Source of the DNA: Mesostigma viride
Taxonomy: Eukaryota > Streptophyta > Mesostigmatophyceae > Mesostigmatales > Mesostigmataceae
Assembly: GCA_009746045.1 (NCBI GenBank)
Contig: RPFO01000072.1
Coordinates: forward strand, 4,342,245-4,404,244
Direction: 5' to 3'
Length of the DNA stretch: 62,000 bases
Position numbers and translations under genes: made by a program. Positions 1-9,323 of this stretch are shown piece after piece (positions within the stretch are counted from its first letter, which is position 1; each line of letters opens with the position of its first letter). The notes beneath the pieces are model-generated. The model was not told the DNA's origin, did not search any database, and saw only the letters and a program-made list of their open reading frames with translations.

Positions 1-1776
1 CAATCACAGTTGCGCCACGCCTGGCGGCTGGCGCAGGTAACAAGGTCTAGTGACGTACGTTAGAAGCTACCTAGGCCTGCACTCCGGAACCACACTCAGC
101 CTAGGCACAAAAAGGGCCGGCCGGTGCAGTACCCTCGTGACAAGCGCTAGTCTTACGCTACCTACGGCAGGTCGGTCCCCTTTGAGCCCGTCCACGCGTC
201 ATATATAAAATGAGCGAAGCTCAGCAAATACATTTCTTGTTTTTGGTCCATTGGAGTTCCTTCCCACCAAGAGAAACATTTATTTTACATTTTTGTGTGC
301 TAGGCTTTATACGGACAGCCTATACCACACCTTCAAACTCAGTGCACATCATTATCAAGTTGGTTATTGTAGCACCATGCTGGGGGCCCAGCATACTCGA
401 ACACAAGGTGTTGCCCCCACACCTCCTTCCTGGCCACCAAGGCTGTCGCCAACCTTGGTGCCGATTTTCTTTCCCCCATGGCCCCCCTCCTGCACGCTGC
501 CACGGCTGTACTGCCGCCCCCGTGTGGCCGCTACGGTTCCCCGGCGGACGCAGGGCGGCACCCATGTCGTTCCCCCCGTTAGGGGGGCGGTTTCCAGCGG
601 CTGCTCATTAGGCCTTACGCCCCCGGACCGTCTCTCACAAGCCCAGGACCCATCACCAGCCCCACCCCCGAGGCTGGGATTTCCCGGCATTGAAACCTTT
701 GTGGCGATAGGCCTTGGCTTGGAAACTGCTTAGCCAAGGCCCTGACCAGGGCTTGTGTTGTTGTAGGAAATTTTTTATGGCATAGAGATGCCCCCCTGGC
801 TGAACCGAACTCTTTATCGCTTTTCCTATAATGCATCATACAGGATAAAAACAAGGCGATAAAACAGCAAGAATTTCAGCCCCGCCAGGCGAACATTCTT
901 TGCTGAAAAACTGGGCAATGATGAAGAGCGCGCTCCTCCCACCAAGATTCGCTCCAGCCCCGCATCCTCCCCGAAACTCCCGTCTGGCCACAGGCCGAAA
1001 CATCGGGTCCGCTGTCAGGCTCTTGGCAGTTATGGGCTACCCTGGCACCCCGCGCTAGCCATCTCCACGTTTAAGGCAGATTCGCCTCCACCTGTGATTC
1101 TTTCCACCGTAGCCGCTGGCCCTGGCCTGTATGGCTCCTTCCCTGACGTTGTCCGACTAAAATCGCAGCTTCCCCAGTGTCAGGAAGCCGCTTGCCGCAC
1201 CCAGGGGTAGAGGGGAATCGTCAGTGGGCCCAGCGCCGGAAATCACACCTTTTACTCAAAACGTAGAGCCCCCCACCCAACAACCATTACCGTGGCCTGT
1301 AACGGTGGTGGCGAACATAAAGAACTTTATTCCAGGCCTCTCCACGCCCGGAGAGGCCGATAGCATCGCCTTACATTCAGCGCAGCCGCCATAGCGGCCA
1401 GCCGACCTTGCCAGCAAATGCTGGGATCAAGTTGCGAAGCTGAAAAGAGGCCTCCCTACGTCCCCTACACCACTCTAAGTACTGACTATCATTCACATTG
1501 CGCCACGCAGGCCTGCCGGCTGGCGCAGGTACAAGGTGTACTGACTGCCCATCACAGTTGCGCCACACCTGGCGGCTGGCGCAGGTAACAAGGTCTAGTG
1601 ACGTACGTTAGAAGCTACCTAGGCCTGCACTCCGGAACCACACTCAGCCTCGGCACAAAAAGGGCCGGCCGGTGCAGTACCCTCGTGACAAGCGCTAGTC
1701 TTACGCTACCTACGGCAGGTCGGTCCCCTTTGAGCCCGTCCACGCGTCATATATAAAATGAGCGAAGCTCAGCAAT
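1..1776 (+). mobile_element. Noncoding direct-repeat-flanked element, copy 1 (left end cut by window)
   Basis: Positions 1-231 and about 1552-1776 are near-identical direct repeats ending in TATATAAAATGAGCGAAGC and AGCTCAGCAA. They flank about 1.3 kb of unique sequence. The same structure recurs inverted at 20334-22493 with over 95% identity by eye and a 17-base indel near 710. The full terminal repeat, judged from copy 2, is about 340 bp and starts near GCTGAAAAGAGG (1438 here). No transposase, reverse transcriptase or gag is visible; short ORFs running out of the repeat are not convincing. The layout suggests a TRIM/LARD-like nonautonomous LTR element, but I see no TG...CA ends, primer-binding site or polypurine tract, so the class is open. 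Confidence 0.6.
1438..1776 (+). repeat. Terminal direct repeat of the noncoding element
   Basis: This roughly 340 bp repeat matches 22258-21919 and 20690-20345 on the minus strand; its last 225 bp match 1-231. It contains two imperfect hairpins built on GCGCCA...TGGCGC (around 1499-1530 and 1560-1585) and a TATATAAAATG motif near its 3' end. Confidence 0.6.
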
Positions 1777-1927
1777 TACACAGGATGGGCTGAGCAGTAG
1801 GTGGGTAGCACTGTGATCCAATGCCATCGATTAGTAAGCTTCAGCATGCAATGAATAGAGCTTAGAATCGATAAAAGAAAGCATATCCCTCCCTCGATCT
1901 AGGAGAGCATTAATCAACTAAAAGCTC

Positions 1928-2234
1928 GTAGACTGGTTCACGTGGGTACCGATAAAGGAACCTCCAACCCCTATACACAACGAGAAGGAGGGAGGGTGCC
2001 CTAGCTTCTCCCGTACTGCCTCAAGTGGGCAGGCCACAGAGGACTCTCTCTGCATCATGGTGCAGGCCCAACTGCGGGTGCAATACAATAGGAAATAGCA
2101 AAAGCGAAGCGGATGCAGTAAGGCTGCCCCATCCATCGTCCAGAGGCCACAGATAGGCTTGGAACTCAAGGACAGCTGTCAGACTGGGAGAATATAAAGG
2201 CCTCTCCCGGACTCTTGAGGGTTAAGGAGAGCAT
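1928..2234. repeat. Dispersed ~305 bp repeat, copy A
   Basis: This stretch aligns over its whole length with 3452-3757 in the same orientation at roughly 75-80% identity by eye. Both copies lie in consecutive introns (or flank) of the minus-strand ankyrin gene. Minus-strand reading frames share a SVACPLEAVRE segment, but no complete gene is evident. The repeat class is unknown. Confidence 0.6.
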
Positions 2235-2529
2235 AAATTAGTATATCCCTCGCAATATGGCAGAGCTACATCAACAGAGTACAGTCGCTAGCACAGGCAC
2301 GGGGCTGAAGCCTATGTTGTAAACGCACTCTTGGGGTAATACAGTTGGCTGCATGCAGTTCCACGTGCTGTCTGAGTAATCCAGGTGCGCACTTGCCACG
2401 GCTCGCACGTGCTTTTCCCAATCATACTTCTATGATTGTCGTAGATCACCTGTACGATTACATACAAACGATAAACAAAGGCAGATTAATTTCAGCCTGA
2501 CGCCAATTACCAATACACCAGCCACTGAC
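2235..2529. other. Presumed intron of the ankyrin gene, no feature seen
   Basis: This stretch follows the donor at 2529 of the last recognisable ankyrin exon on the minus strand. I find no further ankyrin exon here or to the left, so the rest of that gene lies outside the window or is not recognisable. Confidence 0.4.
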
Positions 2530-2655
2530 CTGGTCCCTGGTGTGGACGCCAGCGCATTTCCCAATCAGGTACGTGGCGATTTCAGGGTGATGTGTCTCCT
2601 TGGACCATGCCGGCCAGCAGCGGTCGCACGCATAGTGCAGCGCCGTCCACCCGTT
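2530..2655 (-). CDS. Ankyrin gene exon 6 (third ankyrin unit)
   Basis: This 42-codon exon starts after a TTCGTGCAG acceptor and ends at donor GTCAGT, phase 0. It encodes GWTALHYA and HPEIATYLIGK with about 9 extra residues in the unit, an insertion in the ankyrin hairpin. Confidence 0.75.
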
Positions 2656-5600
2656 CTGCACGAATCGCCAACAATTGGCCAATCGCATTAAAGTGTGACA
2701 CGCGAAGGGCCCCCCCCCCGGTAAGATTTGTGAATAAGGGAAAAGTAATGGCACTCAAACCCCAACCTGCGAACCCTAAACTGTAAACCCTAAACCATGG
2801 ATCCACCGCACCGATGGCATCACGCACGCGAGAGGCACGGAGGGGCAAAGGCACAAAACATGCCCGAGTTGCTGCGTACTAGCATGCAGGAAGTTTAGGA
2901 GGGGCTAAGGCTATGCACATGCAGCAAGGTGACCGTGGCCAGGCGTTTCAGCAAGAGGCAACTTGGAACTAGCCTTAACCCCTTAATGTCAGCAGGCACA
3001 CTGAAACTATTACCAAGAAAGATGCATGGACAATTTCCCAACATCGCTGCAATCTACTTGGACACCGTCACAGCACAAAAAAAAGCATGGGTGGGCAGGA
3101 GATGGGCAGCTTGGGGAGAAAAACGGGTGCACCCAGATGAGGTGAACTGTGCTTATGAAGCATGGGCATTAGGTGGCTTTAGGGTCCAACCACTGTCAGT
3201 CCCCGCTCCCTTGGTTTCAACCCCACTGGGGACACAGATTTACATGAATTCACACAGGAATTCTAATATGGCAGTAAAGTAAGTACACCGATTGGGTTAC
3301 AGGAAAAGAAGTTTGGGGCGGGCGGGCGGGCAGGCGGGCGGGCTCTTCTAATTCCATGCGCTATAAAGCACATGTACCATGCCCTTGACTCACACAAGCA
3401 AGATGCCAGCTCACCAACGAATTACACATTAATTAATTAAGTAATTTTCACGTAGACTGCGTCACATGGGCACCAATAAAGGAACCTTCAACCCCTTTAC
3501 ACCATTAGAAGGAGGGAGGGCGCCCTAGCTTCTCTCACTGCCTCAAGTGGGCAGGCCACTGAGCGCTCACTTCGCACAATGGCACGGGCGCAACTGTGGG
3601 TGCAATAAAGCTTCGGCATAGTAAAAGCATGGCGGGTGCAGTAAGGCTGCCCCGGCCATGGTCCAGAGCCCACTGACAGGCTTGGACCCATTTAGAGGCG
3701 CCGGATTGGGAGAATATAAAGGCCTCCCCCGGAGCCTGAGGGTTTTTAGGGGCATACCCAGGGACAAATAACATGTTTTGTGTGCATTACTGAAGCAGCG
3801 GGCCAGCGTCCATAAACAAAGCTGGACAGAGGCTCAACCGATTACTCCACGCAGATGAGGCCGGATTATACTCACGCCATCATCAGCTTCCACGTCAGCA
3901 CCGTTCTCTACAAGGATTCTAACGATCTCGAAATGGCCCAGCTCTGATGCCAGGTGCAGCGGGGTCTTCATATACTGCATGAAATCGTAGACACGACCAC
4001 AGGGGTGAGGCCGTGAGGGACCCTCAACATTGTGAAGTGGGGCAAGAGCACTAGAAAAGGAACACGCAGGATGGCGAGAAGCCATGCCGGAATCTTTCAT
4101 CCCAATGACATCAGCAATAGTTTTTACTAAGCAAACGGAACGCAAAGCAGCTGTTGCCTCACTATCAGGAACAAGAAGCATACCAAGAAGTCCCTAGTGG
4201 AGGCAAGTGAACAGCACAGAGAAACAAGGGATAAAAGATTTGCGAAGAGCGTGTGTACAACGCTTCACATTCCTTGCTGATGACCTTGCATGTGTTTTGG
4301 CAGTGCCGCACCAAGACGGCTTCTTACAGCTGCGCTGCTGGGGTTGGTGCATTAGAAATAAATTCGGTTCCTTTGACCTGCAATAACAATTAGCAGCGTT
4401 AGACAACCCTGTTCATTGTAGAGGTTAATCTTTTCCGTTTGCCCTCTTGCCCATCAGCCCCTGAAAAGATGCTACGTATGTTTTCAAAATAAGAATATAG
4501 ACGGAGGCTCCTTGGCAAAAAGTATAAAACAAGAAACGAGAAACCGTTTCTAGAACCGTTTCCAGATGAAGACTAGATAAGTCCTGACAAATTTGGATTT
4601 CGATCCCATTATAATTAAAGGAAGCCACTATTGCCTAAATGATATGCTTTGTGCATACCTTGCTTGGTGTAAAACAACTTCCCCAGTGGTGGGCCGATGA
4701 TGCTTGTCAAGAAACCCACAATGCTAACCACTGCATTATGTGCATTTCTAAAGTGCATCACAAAACGCCATGCGGGCAGCTCTACATGCTGCGTCAACTT
4801 GTCCCTCTGCTGGCAAGATGCGAGCAGGTGCTGAAAGGGTGGGCCCTCCCTATAGCGCGCCCCCATCCCCCCCCAAAGAGAATTCCCTCGTGCCTCAGAA
4901 TCTCACCTGTGGCCACAAAAGGTATTCAGATAGGTGAGGTGCACTAAGGTGACACGTGATGTGAAATGAGCCATCTATTACTACTATATTACTTTCAAAC
5001 ATAAGCGAAGCATCGTCAACTACGACAAGCCATGCTGCACGCTAAAACCCAAATCAGTCGCACCTGGGCACCCGGAAAATTGACGCTGCCGCCCTCAGAC
5101 ACCAGGCATTCCACCAGGCGCTTGACCAGGTAGGGGTTGCCCTCCTTGACCGCCGCAATCAGGTCCTGCAACTGCCATCAGCATGCACATGCACCTTGCC
5201 AGTCAAACCATGCATGGTGGATAGGCTCTACAGCAGGAGCACCCAGAGCACAAGACCTGGTCATTCCATTTCGTGGTCTGAACATGGGGGAAAGCCCTAT
5301 TCCATAGACAGAGCTACCAGTCTGAACATGGGGGAAAGCCCTATTCCATAGACAGTGCTACCATCTATCAACCGGACTCCTAACGCCACGACAGCTGAAA
5401 TACTCAAGGCCTTTCAAGACTGGTCTTACATTAACCTCTTGCTGTTTGACCTAATCCTGATCACTTCACTGCTAGCTATGAGCACCTCAATAGCATTGAG
5501 AATAAGAGCGACAAGAGAAGCTACTCTTGCCATGCGGCACCGGCCCTGGCCCTTGACCTGCTCACCTGCTGCCACGCCATCACCCGTTCTTCCTGCAGCC

Positions 5601-7866
5601 GAGCCTCCGCTTTCTTGGCCTCCCTTTGTTTCCTCTCCATGCTCTTCAGCTTACGCTCCAATTTGGAAAGCTCGGCCTTCATCTCAGCCGTTTCCTTCTC
5701 AGCGCGCTGAAGCTTCTCTGTCGTCACATGCAAGTCCCTTAGCAGCTGGTGAGGATACAATTTACATTTGAAAGGTACATAGATCCAGTTCCAATCCAAG
5801 GACACCATTTTCCAATCTTTGTCAGTGTTTCCCCACTGACAATGGCAGCCGTAACTGTACCGCAAAAAATACTGGAATGAGTTTACATACAGACAAAGCA
5901 ATAAACGCAGAGGAATAAAAACGGTGATGGGTGGTGATGGGCGGTGATGGGTGGTGATGGGCAGTGATGGGCAGTGATGGGCGGTAATGGGTGGTGACGG
6001 GCAGTGATGGGTGGTGATGCCCCGCCGGTGGTGATGGGCGGTGATGGGCGGTGATGGAACGGTTGTCCTAATTAGTATAATGAGATTATCCTAACAAATG
6101 CCATGATTTAGGGCACTATCAAGTGCCAAGTGAAGTCCCTGTATGGACACATAGTGTGGGACAGGGTTGAGCCACCTGATTTGCCATGAGGAAAGGTGGA
6201 CAGAACGCCATACAAATTGGCGATGGTCCGACGGCTCAGATGTGTGGGCGACATCGTATTGCGCCTGGTGAGAAAGCGGTGGCACTAAGCCATCACTTTC
6301 TTCTATTCCATGTTTGTCAAATTATTCATACCAATAAATTATTTACTATTTATATGCATAATATAAACACAGCACACTGTTACTGCTACTCATCTTATGA
6401 ACAAGATACGTGGCGCTTACTGCATGTTCTCAACTCGAACAAAAAACGTTATATGGCAAGCTGACCGGCCCACAGGTGTTGACACGGTTAGAGTTTAGAC
6501 CATCGCTCAGGCCATGTCAGCCATCCAAAGATCACCGCACCTATCCACGAAGCGTTGATGGGCCAGCTGTCTTATGTGTGACTCCATTACCTAGACGCTG
6601 ATGAAGCAAGCTTGGATGTGGCTCTTATGACCCTACCATCGATCCCACAGGCTGACCTATATCTTGGGTACTCTACTATTCTGATGAACAAGATTAGAGG
6701 AGCATGCTCCGCATGGAAGTCTCCAACTACAAAGCATGCGAGCCCACCACCTGCGGTGCCTTCTCCCGCACCAATCTATTTTGGATACAAGCGAGCGTGC
6801 TGTCATAGTGAGCGGTTCACCCCCCATGTAAAATGAGCAGACAACGCAACTTGCAACTGATGAGAATTCCAGCTCATCTCCTCCCTTGCTTGCTCCAGCT
6901 CCAGCACCAAAATACATTGAGCTGTATCGAGTACTACCACTGGTCATGACACTAGGGACATGCACCCAAACTACCGATGATGAGCACCTGCTCACCTCCT
7001 CCCTTGTCTTCTCGTGCTCCAGCACCCCTTGCTGGTTCTTCACTCCTTGCTCCGACTCAGGTACCTTGGCCAACACCGGAACCTGGCCCTTGGCCGGACC
7101 CTGATTCTTGGCTGGGGCAGCATCCCCTTTTTTGGCTGGGGAAGCATCCCCCTTTTTGGCTGGGGCGGCTTTGACCTGGGAGTCCTGAGGTCCCTGCAAC
7201 ATCAGATAGTAGGCCGATTGTTCGAAACACGGTTCAAGTTAGCGTAGGTAAATGACTCCATGAGATGCAAACTAGAGTCAAATACATTTCGATTTCAAAG
7301 TCTCATCTATTTCAACTCGTTCAAAGCCACATCTATGTTGACCCCAGGCCAAACAGCAGAACTACTGAGGGACTTGAAAGAAGTAACTGGCCGATTGCTG
7401 GTTCGTCGTTGAGTGATGGATGGGTCACTACGCTGCCATCTTCAGAGGCCTATCATCAACGCAACTTTGGCCTAGAGCCAAGACATTCTTGACGGAGGCT
7501 AGTCTGTGAGTACATGAAGCCTCATTCTCCCTGCGCCCCTACCCCACAAAGCCATAATGCCGAGAGCACCATATGTATGACGCCAGCTACAGCTAAGTAA
7601 ACCTACATCGCAACATCAAATCCATTTGAAGAAGCGCAAGCCATGGAACGTACGGGAGCTCTCGATTTCCCCTGTTCGCGCTTTGCGCGCTCCTGTACTT
7701 GGGCGTCCTTCCGGATACTGCCACCCTGTCTCGCTACCGTCTGCCTGACCGGCCACGGACTTTTCTGATGCAAAGCCAAACCTGATGACCGCAAGGCCTT
7801 GGTTGTTAGTAAGGTCCGGTGCACGTTCCAGCTTGGGATCGATAAGCACTGGAGGGCGCTCGCCAT
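2530..7866 (-). CDS. Ankyrin-repeat protein with N-terminal coiled coil (six exons, 3' part missing)
   Basis: The model joins minus-strand exons 7866-7654, 7193-6996, 5745-5566, 5165-5064, 3974-3876 and 2655-2530, giving 306 residues so far. All introns are GT-AG and phase 0. Residues 1-71 are Ala/Ser/Arg-rich and could be an organelle targeting sequence. Residues 72-137 are a Lys/Pro/Ala linker with two AKKGDA units. Residues 138-197 are a heptad-rich, highly charged coiled coil. Residues 198-306 form three ankyrin units, including TPLHLASELGHFEIVRIL and GWTALHYA. Ankyrin repeats and coiled coils mediate protein-protein contacts; the specific partner and function are unknown. The first exon is inferred from its strong GTACGT donor and matching phase, and is less certain than the ankyrin exons. 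The C-terminus is not in the window. Confidence 0.72.
2771..2797. repeat. Interstitial telomere-like motif
   Basis: Two CCCTAAA units are separated by a few bases, matching the Arabidopsis-type telomere repeat. The stretch is too short to be a telomere and is probably a relic or chance. Confidence 0.4.
3452..3757. repeat. Dispersed ~305 bp repeat, copy B
   Basis: This is the partner of 1928-2234 and lies inside the intron between ankyrin exons 5 and 6. Its left flank is AT-rich (TTAATTAATTAA). Confidence 0.6.
3876..3974 (-). CDS. Ankyrin gene exon 5 (second ankyrin unit)
   Basis: Exactly 33 codons, one canonical ankyrin repeat, including TPLHLASELGHFEIVRIL and ENGADVEADDG. It is bounded by an ATGCAG acceptor and a GTGAG donor, phase 0 on both sides. 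Confidence 0.85.
5064..5165 (-). CDS. Ankyrin gene exon 4 (first ankyrin unit)
   Basis: This 34-codon exon encodes LIAAVKEGNPYLVKRLVE, a degenerate ankyrin repeat. The acceptor is GTTGCAG and the donor GTGCG, phase 0. Confidence 0.8.
5277..5364. repeat. 44 bp tandem duplication
   Basis: Two adjacent copies of a unit containing GGGGGAAAGCCCTATTCCAT lie in the intron between coiled-coil exon 3 and ankyrin exon 4. Confidence 0.85.
5566..5745 (-). CDS. Ankyrin gene exon 3 (coiled coil)
   Basis: This 60-codon exon is dominated by Glu, Lys and Arg with leucines at heptad spacing (e.g. ELSKLERKLKSMERKQRE). The acceptor is CACCAG and the donor GTGAGC, phase 0. The strong coiled-coil character and phase fit with the ankyrin exons support it. 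Confidence 0.75.
5922..6058. repeat. 10 bp minisatellite (GGTGATGGGC)n
   Basis: About 13 units of a GGTGATGGGC/GGTGATGGGT decamer with small variants lie in an intron of the ankyrin gene. Confidence 0.9.
6996..7193 (-). CDS. Ankyrin gene exon 2 (Lys/Pro/Ala linker)
   Basis: This 66-codon exon runs from acceptor TTGCAG to donor GTGAGC, phase 0. It is low complexity, with repeated PAKKGDA units, then a charged segment ending in EHEKTREE. It is probably disordered. Confidence 0.6.
7654..7866 (-). CDS. Ankyrin gene exon 1 (candidate start exon)
   Basis: This 71-codon exon runs from ATG at 7866 to donor GTACGT. Its N-terminus (MASALQCLSIPSWNVHRTLL) is poor in acidic residues and rich in Ser/Ala/Arg, compatible with an organelle transit peptide. 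Its phase-0 end fits exon 2. An overlapping minus-strand frame (7616-7936) is an alternative, so the start is uncertain. Confidence 0.45.
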
Positions 7867-9137
7867 GGCTTTTTGCGTTAGTAGTGGCGGAGCAAGTAAT
7901 CGCGGAGAGTGCCAGGGAAGTTATCTCACATGCCACGACTTTATATCAATACCGACTACTCTCCGTGCTGAGATGGCAGAAAATTACGCGGCATGCAAAG
8001 CCTAGTGCCTAACTACCTGCTCTCTTGCCCGGTCGAATTCAATGCCCATACATTACTTGGAGCGTTTACAAATCTTTGTTGCCCGTGTGCGGCGTGGGCA
8101 ACAACAACAACATTACTTGGAGCACAGTTTCGAGTCAGGAGCTGGTAGACGAAGGGCTCGATCGCCAGCTGGTATGCAGAGCCACACAGGACGCCACACC
8201 CAGAAACGGGAAACCGCACGCTGGCACAGGTGGTGGGTCACCACAGGAGAAATAAGAATATGAAGCAGTAAATTGTGAAGAGCCATACAGTATTGAACGG
8301 CAAAACGTACGCCCGGGTCAGATTTGTTCTTTTCTGCCTCCGTGTTGTTAGTAGACATAGAGAGGGATAATGATTTGACATTAATTGCAGTGCGGTGTCC
8401 GTCACGTTGGCACTTTTGGAATGAAGGTTGGCGCCAAATTCCGCTGGCGCCTCCCGCCGCGCCATTTGGCAAGGCCTGGCCGCCAGCCTACAAAAGTCCT
8501 GTTGGACAATGGCGGCCGGTTCCCGACCGGTTCCTCACCTGTCGGGCCCGCAGTCCAACATCGTCCAACATTCGGGGCGGCAGACGGCACCTGCTGACAA
8601 CATTCCAGGGGAGAAGGCATGGCACAGGCGCACTCGGCCACTAAAGATTCTCTGCTGCCCATGTGCGGCGTGGGACACAACAACAACAACAAAAACAAAC
8701 AGGCGCGCGTAGCTTCCGTCGCGGTCGTACGGCAGAACGGCAGTAGATGAGTAGAATAGTCCACTGGTGATCACTGTACAGCATAGTTCTCAATATGGAA
8801 CGAGCCGGCCTCTTGCCCTGACAGCCGACGCCCGTGCATGAACGCCACGTGGATTGCAAGCAAAGCTTGTCCTGCTTGCACCGTTGTGCGCACTAGCCAC
8901 GGTGGCGTTTCCATGTGCGTGTAGCCATGTAGCCATTGTGGCCATGTCGCTCCTCCTGCGTTCCATCGCATTCTGTTCGCCTGGGAAGCTCGAGCTTGCT
9001 GTCATTGCCTTCGTATCATATGGCAAACGCCTCTTTCAGCTCACGGCCTTTGTAAGCGACGGCGGTATCAGCTTCTTTCCAGCTGAGTGTAGGTTAGGGA
9101 CAAGAGTTACCAAATGAAATTCTGCCATTGAGTCACT
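7867..9137. promoter_or_regulatory. Divergent intergenic region between the ankyrin and HAD-like genes
   Basis: The start codons of the two genes face away from each other across about 1.27 kb, so both promoters should lie here. I see no confident TATA box. The region contains two short ACA-tailed repeats (8064-8109 and about 8648-8695) described separately. Confidence 0.4.
8050..8123 (+). mobile_element. 46 bp retroposed fragment with (ACA)n tail and 14 bp target duplication
   Basis: ACATTACTTGGAGC occurs at 8050-8063 and 8110-8123 and exactly flanks a 46 bp insert. The insert contains TGTGCGGCGTGGG and ends in ACAACAACA. A related tract with the same core and a longer A/C tail lies at about 8648-8695. 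The target duplication and tail fit a 5'-truncated product of target-primed reverse transcription (LINE or SINE 3' end). Confidence 0.55.
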
Positions 9138-9323
9138 ATGCAGCAAGGAGGCAGCCAGCCTCTATGGATACGCCCTCCGCGCCACAGCCTGCCCATGTCA
9201 TTGCCGTGGAGGGCGTCCTCCATGGACGATAACCTCCGGGTACGGCATTTGCAGAGCATCGTCGAGGGACCTGGAGTATCCAAGTCGTCGGGTTTTGTGA
9301 TATCCCCGTCTGTTCGAGATGCC
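9138..9323 (+). CDS. HAD-like gene exon 1
   Basis: This exon is 62 codons from ATG 9138 to a strong GTAAGTG donor, phase 0. No hydrophobic signal peptide is present. The start is chosen because it is the first ATG of the open frame that ends at the donor. Confidence 0.65.

Noticed and set aside
210-733. ORFs starting MSEAQQI in the noncoding element, repeated at 21398-21939 and 22219-22566
   Set aside because: They recur because the DNA repeat recurs. Overlapping frames are open on both strands and there is no domain; the start sits in the terminal repeat.
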